From Paraliobacillus sp. PM-2 (lineage in GTDB: Bacteria > Bacillota > Bacilli > Bacillales > Amphibacillaceae), in assembly GCF_001368815.1 (NCBI RefSeq), contig NZ_CTEI01000002.1, positions 620,001 through 684,000 of the forward strand: a DNA stretch of 64,000 nucleotides. The letters run 5' to 3'. A program made the position numbers and the translations under genes. Shown one piece after another: positions 44,310-53,913 of this stretch; position 1 is the first letter of the stretch, and each line of letters starts with the position of its first letter. The notes under the pieces are model-generated. The model saw only the letters and a program-made list of their open reading frames with translations, searched no databases and was not told where the DNA came from.

Positions 44310-45032
44310 TTATTTTTTTGCTTCTATATTTTTAAGATACATGATTTCTTCCTCATCCAATTCACGATATTCGCCTTTTTCTAATTGATCATCTAAATGC
44401 CAATCCCCTATTGCTATTCTTTTTAGATAGACAACATATTTGTTGACTGCAGCAAACATTCGTTTAATTTGATGATATTTTCCCTCTGTAATCGTAACAT
44501 AAATTTCCGATTCTATATCACTAACTACAACTTCTAATCGTGCTGGCTTTGTTACATAACCATCATCTAAGCGAATTCCTTGTGTAAAGGTACGCACATC
44601 TTCTTCTGTTACTTTTCCTTCTATTTTTGCATAGTACGTCTTTCCAACATTTTTTTTAGGTGACAATAATTGATGCGCTAACTTCCCATCATTTGTTATA
44701 AGCAATAATCCTTCCGTATCTTTATCTAATCGCCCGACTGGAAATGGCTCGCGTAATTGATCTAATGGTTCCAATAAATCAATTACAGTCTCTTCTCGAC
44801 TATCTTCTGTAGCAGTAATAAGCCCTGCCGGTTTATGTAACATAAAATAAACAAAAGGTTTATAAAAGACTTGTTCTCCAAAAACAGTAATATGATCAGT
44901 AACTGGATCTATATGTGTCTTTCCATCTTTAATGACACAATTGTTATTCTGAACAGCTCCTTGTTTCAGAAGCTGCTTTACTTCTTTCCTACTTCCATAT
45001 CCCTCATTTGATAATAATTTATCAATACGCAT
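44310..45032 (-). CDS. ytzG: 16S rRNA pseudouridine synthase, RsuA family (YtzG)
   Basis: The 240-residue enzyme should convert one uridine of 16S rRNA (U516 in E. coli numbering) to pseudouridine. It has an N-terminal S4 domain (MRIDKLLSNEGYGSRKEVKQ) and the RsuA/RluB-type catalytic core with GRLDKDTEGLLLITNDG (catalytic Asp), KTYYAKIEG and EGKYHQIKRMFAAV. The ATG at 45032 has AAGGGG upstream; a TTG at 45041 is also possible. It lies 17 bases after murJ on the same strand. Target site is by family. Confidence 0.9.
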   Translation of the reverse strand: MRIDKLLSNEGYGSRKEVKQLLKQGAVQNNNCVIKDGKTHIDPVTDHITVFGEQVFYKPFVYFMLHKPAGLITATEDSREETVIDLLEPLDQLREPFPVGRLDKDTEGLLLITNDGKLAHQLLSPKKNVGKTYYAKIEGKVTEEDVRTFTQGIRLDDGYVTKPARLEVVVSDIESEIYVTITEGKYHQIKRMFAAVNKYVVYLKRIAIGDWHLDDQLEKGEYRELDEEEIMYLKNIEAKK

Positions 45033-45049
45033 GTTCTTCAAACCCCTTT

Positions 45050-46693
45050 TTATACTGATTTCCTCCGAAATAATTTATCTACTATACGAATTCTACCACC
45101 TAAAATACGCTCTAATAAAGTTGATGCATAACTTAAGGTTAAATATATCCCTGCTCCTATAGTTACTGTGATAGCAAGTATTACAACATTTTCAATTCTA
45201 CCATCATTATAAGTTATCCAAAAATTAAGTATCCATTTCATTAAAGCAACAGCTAATCCAGTAATGGTCGTAAAGATTACAATTAACATTGTCCTTTTCA
45301 TTAATTGTCTTAAAGAGAATCCAATGGATTGCTTGATTCGTATCACATTTAATATCACTGTTAGAACCGAGGCAAATAATGTAGCAATAACAGCACCTTG
45401 TGGTCCAAATAAATGCATTAACGGTATATTCAATAACCCTTTTAATACTAAGCCTGCAGTCAAACTAACCACTGCATATCGCTGTTGATTAATAGCTTGT
45501 AAAATGGAGGATGTTACAGTGAACAAACCAAAGAACAATGCAACAGGAGCATACCAGCGTAATAATGATCCGTTTAAATCAATGTACTTTCCCACACCAT
45601 AAAAAGCGCCCCAAGCTTCATAAGAAAGAATAGACATGCCTACAACCGCTGGTACAATTAATAACATGATTATTTGTAATGACTGATTAATTTGTGCAAA
45701 TAATTGTGTCTTATTTCGGTCTACAAATGTTTTTGTTAGTGTTGGTAACGTTGCTAAAGATAAGCCAGTAGCTAAAGTGATTGGAATCATCACTAATTTG
45801 TGACCATATAAAATAATATTAGAAAGCGCATTATCTATAAATGCACTACTTTCATAGCCAATAGAAAGTAATGTTCGTTCAAATGTAATGGAGTCAATTT
45901 GTTGATATAAAGGAATTGCTAATCCTACCATTACAAAGGGCCCTGCATAGCGAAATAATTCTTTAAATAATGTGCTTGTTTTGAAATCGTATGTTTTTAC
46001 TTGTTGATTCATTGCGCGATCTAAATGTGGTTTTCTTTTTCTCCAATATAAAAATAGTATAATCGCTGAAGCAATCGCACCTATAAAAGCAGAAAATGTA
46101 GCAAAACCGACTGCCAACGTAATATACGTATCATCGATAAAATGAATAATAACAAACACAGACCCAAGCAAAAATACAATTCTTACGATCTGTTCAACTA
46201 CTTGTGAAATTGCAGTTGGTCCCATTGATTCATGTCCCTGAAAGAACCCTCTAGTAATACTCATAGCTGGAATAACTAATAATGCAAAGCTAATCATTTT
46301 AAAAACCATAGCAACATCAGCTTCAGTAATTCCTTGTGCATTAGATGGGATATACAATTTTGCTAATAGATCTGATCCAAAAAACATGGTTAAGAAAGCT
46401 AATAAACCAGTAAATAGCATAAAGCGAAGTGCAACCTTGTACATCTTCCTACTTGTGCGATAATCCCCTAATGAATTATATTTTGCCACAAACTTCGACA
46501 CAGCAAGCGGAATGCCTACAGTAGATAAACTAATAAATATACTGTATGGTCCATAAGCTAGGCCATAAAGCTTTCCACCAGCAGCTCCCACTAAACTTTC
46601 AAATGGAATAGTATAGATCATTCCGATAAATTTAGAAAAAAACGTTGCACCTGTTAATAACAATGTACCACGTAAAATTGTGTTTTTTGACAT
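45050..46693 (-). CDS. murJ: Lipid II flippase MurJ (YtgP)
   Basis: The 547-residue polytopic protein of the MOP superfamily has about 14 membrane spans. It begins with LRGTLLLTGATFFSKFIGMIYTIPF, typical of the YtgP/MurJ group, and has GFFQGHESMGPTA in a loop conserved in this family. In B. subtilis YtgP transports lipid II across the membrane, redundantly with Amj. AAGGTGA precedes the ATG. It is upstream of the pseudouridine synthase gene and divergent from ytfP. Confidence 0.92.
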   Translation of the reverse strand: MSKNTILRGTLLLTGATFFSKFIGMIYTIPFESLVGAAGGKLYGLAYGPYSIFISLSTVGIPLAVSKFVAKYNSLGDYRTSRKMYKVALRFMLFTGLLAFLTMFFGSDLLAKLYIPSNAQGITEADVAMVFKMISFALLVIPAMSITRGFFQGHESMGPTAISQVVEQIVRIVFLLGSVFVIIHFIDDTYITLAVGFATFSAFIGAIASAIILFLYWRKRKPHLDRAMNQQVKTYDFKTSTLFKELFRYAGPFVMVGLAIPLYQQIDSITFERTLLSIGYESSAFIDNALSNIILYGHKLVMIPITLATGLSLATLPTLTKTFVDRNKTQLFAQINQSLQIIMLLIVPAVVGMSILSYEAWGAFYGVGKYIDLNGSLLRWYAPVALFFGLFTVTSSILQAINQQRYAVVSLTAGLVLKGLLNIPLMHLFGPQGAVIATLFASVLTVILNVIRIKQSIGFSLRQLMKRTMLIVIFTTITGLAVALMKWILNFWITYNDGRIENVVILAITVTIGAGIYLTLSYASTLLERILGGRIRIVDKLFRRKSV

Positions 46694-46878
46694 ATTTTCA
46701 CCTTAATCCTTAAATTAATCCAATGGTATTATTCTATCATAGATAACAAAATCAGCTACTATTTCAAATAAAATTTTATTATTACATTTTAGTTAATTTC
46801 ACAAATGAATCATTTTCATATATGATGAAATATGATTAATCCCTTAATAATCATTGTAGTACAGGAAGGATGAATGTT

Positions 46879-48138
46879 TTGACTTATCAAGTAATCGTTA
46901 TAGGTGGTGGACCATCAGGTCTAATGGCTGCAATAGCCGCTGCTGAACAAGGTGCATCAACTTTATTAATTGAAAAAGGCAATAAATTAGGCAAAAAACT
47001 TGCTATTTCTGGTGGGGGTAGATGTAATGTTACCAATCGGCTTCCACAAGATGAATTAATAAAACACATTCCAGGTAATGGTCGATTTTTATATAGTGCT
47101 TTTTCTGTCTTTAACAATTATGATATCATTGATTTTTTTGAGAACTTAGGTGTTGCGTTAAAAGAAGAAGATCACGGTAGAATGTTTCCAGTCAGTAATA
47201 AGGCAAAGGATGTAGTTAATGCTTTATTAGACCGACTTCACACGCTTGATGTGACAATTCGAAAAAACACAACTGTAGAAGCGATAAATTATCAAGAAAA
47301 CAATCATACCATTATTCTAAACGATGGAGAAAAAGTTACCACTAAATCTGTAATTATAGCTGTTGGTGGTAAAGCTGTCCCATATACTGGATCTACTGGC
47401 GATGGTTATAAATGGGCTAAAATGGCTGGTCACACCATTACTGATCTATACCCTACAGAAGTTCCGTTGCTTTCTAATGAAGACTTTATCAAACATAAAC
47501 AATTACAAGGTCTAGCCCTACGAGATATAGAATTATCCGTTTTAAATAAAAAAGGCAAGAAAATTATTACACACAGAATGGACATGTTATTTACTCACTT
47601 TGGTGTGTCAGGTCCTGCTGTGCTACGATGCTCTCAATATGTTGTAAAAGAATTAAAAAAAGGAGAAACACCTGTAACCATGCAAATTGATTGTTTCCCT
47701 GATAAAACAGAGGAGCATTTACTAACTGAAATAAATACCTCTCTAACTTCCAATCCTAAAAAAACATTTCGCAATATTTTTAAGGGTATGATTCCTGAGA
47801 GGTACTTAGATTTTTTATTACAAAAGAATAATATTTCTGATACAATAAAATGTGCTAATATTTCCCGGGAAATGTGCATTCACTTTATTCATGATCTTAA
47901 AGGGTTCTCTTTTACGGTAAATGGTTCTCAACCGATAGAAAAAGCCTTTGTAACGGGTGGTGGAGTTTCTATTAAAGAAATTGTTCCAAATACAATGCAA
48001 TCTAAAAAAATGGACCGACTATATTTTTGTGGCGAAATTTTAGATATTCATGGGTATACTGGTGGCTATAACATTACTTCTGCTTTAGTGACAGGACGTG
48101 TCGCCGGAATGAATGCTGCTTGGGAAGCACTTGGTTAA
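46879..48138 (+). CDS. ytfP: FAD-dependent HI0933-family flavoprotein YtfP
   Basis: The 419-residue protein binds FAD at the N-terminal Rossmann motif [20 protein letters not shown] and has the HI0933-family stretch [20 protein letters not shown], a middle segment [14 protein letters not shown] and the C-terminal FAD contact [16 protein letters not shown]. Substrate and reaction are unknown; the family is annotated as NAD(P)/FAD-dependent oxidoreductase. The TTG at 46879 lies 9 bases from AGGAAGG, while the in-frame ATG at 46870 directly touches that site and is less likely. It is divergent from murJ. Confidence 0.9.
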   Translation: MTYQVIVIGGGPSGLMAAIAAAEQGASTLLIEKGNKLGKKLAISGGGRCNVTNRLPQDELIKHIPGNGRFLYSAFSVFNNYDIIDFFENLGVALKEEDHGRMFPVSNKAKDVVNALLDRLHTLDVTIRKNTTVEAINYQENNHTIILNDGEKVTTKSVIIAVGGKAVPYTGSTGDGYKWAKMAGHTITDLYPTEVPLLSNEDFIKHKQLQGLALRDIELSVLNKKGKKIITHRMDMLFTHFGVSGPAVLRCSQYVVKELKKGETPVTMQIDCFPDKTEEHLLTEINTSLTSNPKKTFRNIFKGMIPERYLDFLLQKNNISDTIKCANISREMCIHFIHDLKGFSFTVNGSQPIEKAFVTGGGVSIKEIVPNTMQSKKMDRLYFCGEILDIHGYTGGYNITSALVTGRVAGMNAAWEALG

Positions 48139-48274
48139 ATTAGAATTCATTTATTACTAACACTTTATATTTAGTGGTAATAATGCTTGATAGAATAACG
48201 TAATTAGTACATCTTTGAGTTATTTACTGAATTAGGCTTGTATTTAATCTTTATTGTTCATACATTCAATATTT

Positions 48275-48316
48275 ATAGCAACCAGGGTTCCAGTTAACTG
48301 GAACCCTGGTTGCTAT
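48275..48316. repeat. Perfect 42-nt palindrome
   Basis: Arms of 21 bases (beginning ATAGCAACCAGGGTTCCAGT) are perfect complements with no spacer. The flanks are AATATTT and TATCCCAG, so there is no T tract on either strand and it is a poor match to a standard terminator. It lies 135 bases after ytfP and ahead of an IS remnant. It could still fold as a long RNA hairpin that ends or protects the ytfP transcript. Confidence 0.8.
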
Positions 48317-48455
48317 TATCCCAGAATTAAGAATAGAATTCTAATAATCGTTTAGCCCTTTGCTAAAATGGAGCACACCATTACATTAGTAAAGAACCGA
48401 TGTAAATATACTGCTTTTGATATGCATATTTTTACATTAGGCTCTTGTTGTCAAT

Positions 48456-48730
48456 AATTCGCCATTTGCTGACCTCACAAATACTGTAGTATATCGAACA
48501 CGTCATCTAAATCAATGGATTAAATTTGTTGACTGTATGATAGAAGGGTATTCTCTTGGTAAATCTACTAAATTAGTTGATAATGTTAATTGCGCTAGAT
48601 TGTTCTGCTGCAACAAAAACTGTTATCATCATTAAAACAGATACAAATATCTAATTTTGAAGGTATCGTAGAAATGGACGAGTCCTATATCCTATACTTA
48701 AAAAAGGACAAAGAAAGACTGTTACTATAA
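48456..48730 (+). pseudogene. IS1595-type transposase remnant
   Basis: Two out-of-frame pieces match the layout of IS1595-family transposases. The first (48456 to about 48600) reads FADLTNTVVYRTRH...QWIKFVDCMIEGYSL, the part between the zinc finger and the catalytic core. The second (about 48612-48730) reads LLSSLKQIQISNFEGIVEMD followed by ESYILYLKKDKE, which holds the first catalytic Asp. A frameshift separates them, and the rest of the DDE core is lost beyond the stop at 48728. No terminal repeats could be defined. The assignment is from motif memory. Confidence 0.6.
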
Positions 48731-48893
48731 ATGATTTGATGTTTAAAGGGGATTTAATACAAAATATGAAATATATGATACACTTAGGTCATTTAGATTC
48801 GCGATATAAACATTATTTCTTGTTCGACTAACGGACAGGAATGTAGAATAAGGCAATAGCAATTCATATTATAAAGTAGACAGGGGGATAAAA

Positions 48894-49136
48894 ATGAATA
48901 ATCGTGTTGCAGGATTGTTATTGATTGGCTTATCATTATTAACCGCAGTTATTGCTTATTCGTTAGGTGAACTAATTGATACAATCAAGGCTTCCTCCGC
49001 ACATATTGCAGGAGTAATATCAGGAAGTGGTAGCAGTAGTTTAGCATGGGGCGGAAACCCTCCTGTGTCTATTGTGCCAATAATTCTAATTATCATATCG
49101 TTATTTATAGGTGTATATCTTCTCAAACAGGATTGA
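48894..49136 (+). CDS. Small two-span membrane protein of unknown function
   Basis: The 80-residue protein has two hydrophobic helices (about 6-25 and 58-76) joined by a loop rich in Ser and Gly. A strong AGGGGG site lies 8 bases before the ATG, which supports real translation. I recognise no family. It lies in a decayed stretch between an IS remnant and the rRNA locus, and a second tiny membrane protein follows 92 bases later on the same strand. Alternative: an orphan gene brought in with mobile DNA. Confidence 0.55.
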   Translation: MNNRVAGLLLIGLSLLTAVIAYSLGELIDTIKASSAHIAGVISGSGSSSLAWGGNPPVSIVPIILIIISLFIGVYLLKQD

Positions 49137-49228
49137 AAGCCAGTTCTTAAACGGGTGCGATTGCTGAAAAAGTAGCAGTCACTATAATACTATTTCGCAG
49201 TGTAGTTAAATAAAAGGGAGACGATAAA

Positions 49229-49417
49229 ATGGGACCTAAAGAGATATTACTTTCTTTAGCAAAGGTTTTTTTATATTTTGCATTGGCCTTTATTTTACTT
49301 AGTAGTTTATATGATTACCAACCACTAACTCCTTCAGCAAAAATTATTATATCAACTTTGGTAATAATAGAAGCGATAAGTCTTATTAGAAAAATCGATA
49401 ATAGAAACAAAAAGTAA
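49229..49417 (+). CDS. Small two-span membrane protein of unknown function
   Basis: The 62-residue protein has two hydrophobic segments (LLSLAKVFLYFALAFILLSS and IIISTLVIIEAISLI) separated by a short polar turn, and a basic C-terminus (KIDNRNKK). AAGGGAG lies 8 bases upstream of the ATG. No family is recognised. The spacing and orientation suggest it may be cotranscribed with the 80-residue protein ahead of it. Confidence 0.5.
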   Translation: MGPKEILLSLAKVFLYFALAFILLSSLYDYQPLTPSAKIIISTLVIIEAISLIRKIDNRNKK

Positions 49418-49449
49418 TTGATTACTTTCTTGAAGTAACAGGGGGTGAT

Positions 49450-49496
49450 TGTTCAGTAAGTAACAGTCTCTACTATTGATGCTACTTTACTGAACA
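49450..49496 (+). repeat. Hairpin downstream of the small membrane protein genes
   Basis: TGTTCAGTAA (49450-49459) pairs with TTACTGAACA (49487-49496) around a 27-base loop that can pair a little further. There is no T tract, so terminator status is uncertain. From here to 49618 I see nothing else. Confidence 0.5.
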
Positions 49497-49618
49497 CTTG
49501 GGGGGATATTTAAATTAGAAATATCTTTTAAGATTGATTTCCTTCCCTATTTATTCATAGGTGAATAAATTATTAATGCTTATTAACTATTGGGTGCATT
49601 AGTTTAACAAGCTAATAT

Positions 49619-49660
49619 TACAAAAAGGAACTTCCTGATTTGTGAAAGTTCCTTTTTGTA
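49619..49660. terminator. Terminator-like hairpin between the small-gene region and the rRNA locus
   Basis: TACAAAAAGGAACTT (49619-49633) pairs with AAGTTCCTTTTTGTA (49646-49660), with A and T runs suited to stopping transcription both ways. Confidence 0.75.
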
Positions 49661-49699
49661 ACTAATATCAACACTAAACTTTAACAGATCCTTACATTA

Positions 49700-49732
49700 A
49701 AAAAACCTTTGAAATAAATTCAAAGGTTTTTT
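49700..49732 (-). terminator. Terminator of the rRNA locus
   Basis: A 14-bp stem (AAAAAACCTTTGAA with its complement, loop ATAAA) lies 4 bases beyond the 5S 3' end and ends in T residues on the minus strand. Confidence 0.88.
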
Positions 49733-49736
49733 ATTT

Positions 49737-49852
49737 GCCTAGCGACGTCCTACTCTCACAGGGGCAAGGCCCCAACTACCATCGGCGCTGAAGAGCTTAA
49801 CTACTGTGTTCGGCATGGGAACAGGTGTGACCTCTTCGCTATTGTCACTGGG
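49737..49852 (-). rRNA. 5S ribosomal RNA
   Basis: The minus strand carries the conserved 5S core GAAGAGGTCACACCTGTTCC, CCGAACACAGTAGTTAAGC and GAGAGTAGGACGTCGCTAGG. The full length of about 116 bases is present, with complementary ends, so the gene looks intact. Ends are estimates from the helix I pairing. Confidence 0.93.
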
Positions 49853-50129
49853 CCTTCATGATGAAGGTCAGTTCGACGTTGTCACAGGACGTGACGTCCT
49901 TAGTCAAACATCCATTGGATTGAAAGATGCACCTTCAAAACTAGATAAGACAGACAAGTATTCATATCATATATAATCTAGCTCCATCAACCAACAACTG
50001 GGTGTCTTCGCCAATTGCCCTACGATAAGTCATCATCAATTTCTTGTCAGAAATTGTGATTCCTTTATCTCAGTTAATTGTCTCCAGCCACTGCGTTGTT
50101 AAACGGTTGATTCCGCTTTTTTAATATAG
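49853..50129 (-). other. 23S-5S internal transcribed spacer
   Basis: This 277-base spacer between the 23S 3' end and 5S contains no tRNA gene. It includes CTAGTTTTGAAGGTGCATC (minus strand), a phrase seen in Bacillaceae rRNA spacers. It also has several processing-type inverted repeats. Confidence 0.7.
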
Positions 50130-50263
50130 TTAAGTCCTCGATCGATTAGTATTCGTCAGCTGCACGTGTCACCACGCTTCCACCTCGAACCTATCTACCT
50201 CATCGTCTCTGAGGGATCTTACTCTAAAAGATGGGAAGTCTCATCTTGAGGGGGGCTTCATGC
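50130..50263 (-). rRNA. 23S ribosomal RNA, 3' terminal fragment only (about 134 bases)
   Basis: On the minus strand the segment starts at GCATGAAGCCCCCCTCAAG and runs through GATAGGTTCGAGGTGGAAGC to the mature 3' end ATCGATCGAGGACTTAAC. That is the last part of 23S rRNA (domain VI end). The remaining 2.8 kb or so of the gene is absent. Its 5' boundary is fused to a 16S fragment. Confidence 0.93.
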
Positions 50264-50403
50264 CCACGTGTTACTCACCCGTCCGCCGCTCATTCCACAA
50301 GCGCTCACCCCGAAGGGTGATTGCTTGCTTCCTGCGCTCGACTTGCATGTATTAGGCACGCCGCCAGCGTTCGTCCTGAGCCAAGATCAAACTCTCCATA
50401 AAA
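50261..50403 (-). rRNA. 16S ribosomal RNA, 5' terminal fragment only (about 143 bases)
   Basis: On the minus strand it begins GGAGAGTTTGATCTTGGCTC and includes CTGGCGGCGTGCCTAATAC, the variable V1 loop (CACCCTTCGGGGTG) and GGACGGGTGAGTAACACGTG, then stops at GGGCA. A complete gene would continue with ACCTGCC and about 1.4 kb more. Instead the sequence passes into 23S at the shared triplet GCA (50261-50263). Confidence 0.94.
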
Positions 50404-50585
50404 TTGCTTGCACATGGATGTGCTGATGCCGATGTTGCAACACGGATGTCGCGAACCTAGTCGGCAATCATTGAGTTTGCTTACTCATTACTTGACTAGC
50501 ATGTTACTTCTTAACATATTGGTTGTTTTGTTCAGTTTTCAAAGATCAAAAATGTTTGCCACGTTGTCTCTGTGACAGTAATTAT

Positions 50586-50614
50586 ATACTAACACAAGCT
50601 GAGAATGTTGTCAA
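50586..50614 (-). promoter_or_regulatory. rRNA promoter and leader
   Basis: On the minus strand, TTGACA (50609-50614) is 17 bases from TAGTAT (50586-50591), with an A/T-rich upstream stretch. The leader (50404-50585) contains TTTGAAAACTGAACAAAAC, the phrase that precedes 16S in Bacillaceae rrn operons. The locus thus keeps a normal promoter and leader. The 240 bases beyond, up to 50860, show no other feature I recognise. Confidence 0.75.
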
Positions 50615-50889
50615 TATTTTTTATAAATTGTCTGATCAACAAATCAAAGCAGCAAGATAAATAATACAGGACACATTAAATAAAGTCAATAGATTTCCCG
50701 CAGAAAGATTCACAACGTACAAACACTTCTAAATGAAGAACATTGACATATTGTCCATAGCGAAAGGGATTTTAATTCCACATGCAGAAACAAAACATAT
50801 GATACACTAAAATTATCTATCTTTAACACTATTTCTTTTTTAATAAGAAATGATGTAAGAGGTACTCAAATAAATAAAAAGAGAGTTGG

Positions 50890-51219
50890 ATTATTATTAT
50901 TAATAAAAAACAAATTACCCTTGTTACTATATTCGTTTTAATATTAATTAGCAGTATTCGTTTTTTTATTGCATACGAAGAAGAAAGTGCAATAAAGGAT
51001 GATACTATATCATACCTAAAAGAAATGGGATATGATACGGATGTTGATATAGAAAACATGTCTGTTGTGGACATAGGTGAAAATAAAGGCTTAACAGCTG
51101 TTGTAGTGACTTTCAAGGATGAACCCAAACTTGATTACTTTTACACTTATGAAGACGGTACTAAAAAAATTATACACATAGATGTTGTAAATAAAGAATC
51201 GATTCAAACCAAGTATTAA
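50890..51219 (+). CDS. DUF3139-like small membrane-anchored protein with no standard start codon
   Basis: The frame is open from 50878 and reads one N-terminal membrane span (ITLVTIFVLILISSIRFFIA) and a soluble domain (YLKEMGYDTDVDIENMSV...AVVVTFKDEPKLDYFYTYED) that resembles DUF3139 proteins. No ATG, GTG or TTG lies in frame before the membrane span. A run of ATT codons (50890 on) preceded by AAAAGAGAG could start translation, or a slip in the ATT repeat has moved a TTG (50886) out of frame. The first ATG in frame (51025) would drop the span. Coordinates assume ATT. It may be a pseudogene. Confidence 0.5.
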   Translation: MIIINKKQITLVTIFVLILISSIRFFIAYEEESAIKDDTISYLKEMGYDTDVDIENMSVVDIGENKGLTAVVVTFKDEPKLDYFYTYEDGTKKIIHIDVVNKESIQTKY

Positions 51220-51350
51220 CCATAAAGAGAACTAGCAATTACTTTTTTACCAATGCCACTTAATGAACAACTTTCATACTTCAAAGTGGAAATGGTAATT
51301 GTTTTAAGTAAACTGTCTATAACTACGTACGTTGGTTTAATAGAAAAAAG

Positions 51351-51387
51351 ACAAACAGCACTTCCTTTTATCGGAAGCACTGTTTGT
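51351..51387 (-). terminator. Terminator of leuS
   Basis: ACAAACAGCACTTCC (51351-51365) pairs with GGAAGCACTGTTTGT (51373-51387), using two G-U wobbles on the minus strand, and is followed there by CTTTTTTC. Confidence 0.85.
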
Positions 51388-51437
51388 TTCTCACGACACC
51401 ATTATTTTTAACAAAGCTTTAGGAAATAAGCATCTAA

Positions 51438-53858
51438 TTAATTAGCAACAATATTAACAAGTTTACCAGGCACTGCAATAACTTTTCTAACAGTCTTTCC
51501 TTCTAACCTTTCCTTAATTGCTTCATTATCTAATGCTTTTTCTTCTAATTCTTCTTTAGTCGCATCTTTATTTACCATCATTTTTGCTCTAACCTTACCC
51601 ATTACTTGGATGACTATTTCCACTTCACTTTCTACAAGTTTTGCTTCATCAAATGCTGGCCAGGATTGATAAGCAACCGTATCATCATGTCCTAGTTTAT
51701 TCCATAGTTCTTCTGTTAAATGAGGTGCAACTGGAGATAACAGTTTAACAAATCCTTCTGCATAATCCTTGGAAATTTGATCTGCTTTATATGCTTCATT
51801 CACAAAAACCATCATTTGAGATATACCTGTATTAAAACGAAGATCTTCAAAGTTATCTGTTACTTTTTTCACTGTTTCATGGTATACCTTTTCTAGCGTA
51901 TCCTCGGTAACACTATCTACTATTTTAGATGATACTTCGTTTGTTTCCTCTGTAATAAATAAACGCCATACACGATCTAAAAATCGACGTGCACCGTCTA
52001 ATCCAGTTGTTGACCAGGCAATTGATGCATCCAATGGTCCCATAAACATTTCATATAAACGTAATGTGTCTGCACCATGTGTTTCAATAATTTCATCTGG
52101 ATTAACAACATTACCTTTTGACTTACTCATTTTTTCATTGTTTTCCCCAAGAATCATCCCTTGATTATACAACTTCATAAATGGTTCTTTTGTTGGTACG
52201 ACACCAATATCATACAAAAACTTATGCCAGAAACGTGCATAAAGCAAGTGTAATACAGCGTGTTCTGCTCCACCGATATAAATATCTACAGGTAACCATT
52301 TCTTTAGTTCGTCATAATCAGCTAATTTCTCTGTGTTTGTCGGATCAACAAATCGCAAGAAATACCAACAACTACCTGCCCATTGTGGCATCGTATTTGT
52401 TTCTCTACGACCTTTCATTCCAGTCTTTGGATCTACCACATTCACCCAATCGCTAATATTCGCTAGTGGAGATTCTCCAGTACCTGATGGTTTAATTTCT
52501 GTTGTTTTTGGAAGTACCAATGGTAATTCGTCTTCCTTCACACCTGTAGTCGTTCCATCTTCCCAGTGAATGATTGGGATTGGCTCGCCCCAATAACGTT
52601 GACGACTAAACAACCAATCTCTCAGTCGGTAAGTGACTTTCTTTTCACCTTTGTTATGTGTCTCTAGCCATTCTATCGCCTTACTGATTCCGTCTTCTTT
52701 ATTCAGACCATTTAAAAAATCTGAATTAATATGCTTCCCATCACCTACATACGCTTCTTTAGAGACGTCACCACCCTCAAGTACCGGAACAATATCTAGG
52801 TCAAATTGCTTTGCGAATTCGTAGTCACGTTCATCATGTGCTGGAACAGCCATTATAGCCCCTGATCCGTAACTCATTAAAACATAGTCAGCAATCCATA
52901 TAGGTAATTTTTTACCATTGATTGGATTCACTGCATACGCACCAGTAAATACACCTGTCTTATCTTTTGCCAGATCTGTGCGTTCTAGGTCGCTTTTTAA
53001 CTTTACTTCATCTAAATAACGTTGGACATTTTCCTGCTGCTCGGAGGTAACAACTTTATCTACCAATGGATGTTCAGGAGCTAGCACTGCATAAGTTGCA
53101 CCAAACAGTGTGTCTGGACGCGTTGTAAATACAGTAAAGTTTTCATCCAGCCCATCAATACCGAAAACAACTTCTGCCCCTTCTGAACGACCAATCCAAT
53201 TTCGTTGCATATCTTTAATACTTTCTGGCCAATCTAATTCTTCAAGATCTTCTAACAATCGATCAGCATAAGCCGTGATTTTAAGCATCCATTGTTTCAT
53301 CGGTTTACGTTCAACTGGATGACCACCTCGTTCACTTTTACCATCAATTACTTCTTCATTAGCTAGAACAGTACCTAGCGCAGGACACCAATTGACAGCA
53401 ACCTCATCTACGTAAGCTAGACCTTTTTCATATAATTTCAAGAAAATCCATTGTGTCCATTTATAATAGTTAGGATCGGTTGTATTAATTTCACGGTCCC
53501 AATCATAAGAAAAACCTAACTCTTGAATTTGTCTCCGAAATGTATCTATATTTTTTTTGGTGAATTCTGCTGGATCATTTCCGGTGTCTAATGCATATTG
53601 CTCAGCAGGTAAACCAAACGCATCCCATCCCATTGGGTGTAAAACTTCATATCCTTGCATACGTTTCATTCTAGAAATGATATCTGTCGCCGTATAACCT
53701 TCGGGATGACCTACGTGTAAACCTGCACCCGACGGATACGGGAACATGTCTAACACATAAAACTTTTCCTTAATTGTTTTTGTGTTTGTTTTAAAAGTTT
53801 TATTCTCTAACCAGTATTTCCGCCATTTCTCTTCAATTTTCTTATGATTAAATGACAT
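51438..53858 (-). CDS. leuS: Leucyl-tRNA synthetase
   Basis: LeuRS charges tRNA-Leu. The 806-residue class I synthetase has the HIGH-type motif in [16 protein letters not shown] (about 40-55), a CP1 editing domain (about 220-420, with [20 protein letters not shown] and [13 protein letters not shown] for hydrolysis of mischarged tRNA), and [10 protein letters not shown] (about 574-583). The C-terminal anticodon-binding and tail domains are complete. Length agrees with B. subtilis (804). AAGGAGG precedes the ATG. It is preceded by a Leu T-box and followed by a terminator. Confidence 0.98.
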   Translation of the reverse strand: MSFNHKKIEEKWRKYWLENKTFKTNTKTIKEKFYVLDMFPYPSGAGLHVGHPEGYTATDIISRMKRMQGYEVLHPMGWDAFGLPAEQYALDTGNDPAEFTKKNIDTFRRQIQELGFSYDWDREINTTDPNYYKWTQWIFLKLYEKGLAYVDEVAVNWCPALGTVLANEEVIDGKSERGGHPVERKPMKQWMLKITAYADRLLEDLEELDWPESIKDMQRNWIGRSEGAEVVFGIDGLDENFTVFTTRPDTLFGATYAVLAPEHPLVDKVVTSEQQENVQRYLDEVKLKSDLERTDLAKDKTGVFTGAYAVNPINGKKLPIWIADYVLMSYGSGAIMAVPAHDERDYEFAKQFDLDIVPVLEGGDVSKEAYVGDGKHINSDFLNGLNKEDGISKAIEWLETHNKGEKKVTYRLRDWLFSRQRYWGEPIPIIHWEDGTTTGVKEDELPLVLPKTTEIKPSGTGESPLANISDWVNVVDPKTGMKGRRETNTMPQWAGSCWYFLRFVDPTNTEKLADYDELKKWLPVDIYIGGAEHAVLHLLYARFWHKFLYDIGVVPTKEPFMKLYNQGMILGENNEKMSKSKGNVVNPDEIIETHGADTLRLYEMFMGPLDASIAWSTTGLDGARRFLDRVWRLFITEETNEVSSKIVDSVTEDTLEKVYHETVKKVTDNFEDLRFNTGISQMMVFVNEAYKADQISKDYAEGFVKLLSPVAPHLTEELWNKLGHDDTVAYQSWPAFDEAKLVESEVEIVIQVMGKVRAKMMVNKDATKEELEEKALDNEAIKERLEGKTVRKVIAVPGKLVNIVAN

Positions 53859-53913
53859 CTGTTATATCCTCCTTCAAAATAATTACCAAAAAGAACGTTT
53901 GTTCTGTATGTAT

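Noticed and set aside
49853-50129. tRNA genes in the 23S-5S spacer
   Set aside because: No cloverleaf or GTTCGA-type T-arm fits in this stretch.
52181-52569. Overlapping plus-strand frames of 78 and 91 codons inside leuS
   Set aside because: Antisense shadows of leuS with no ribosome binding site.
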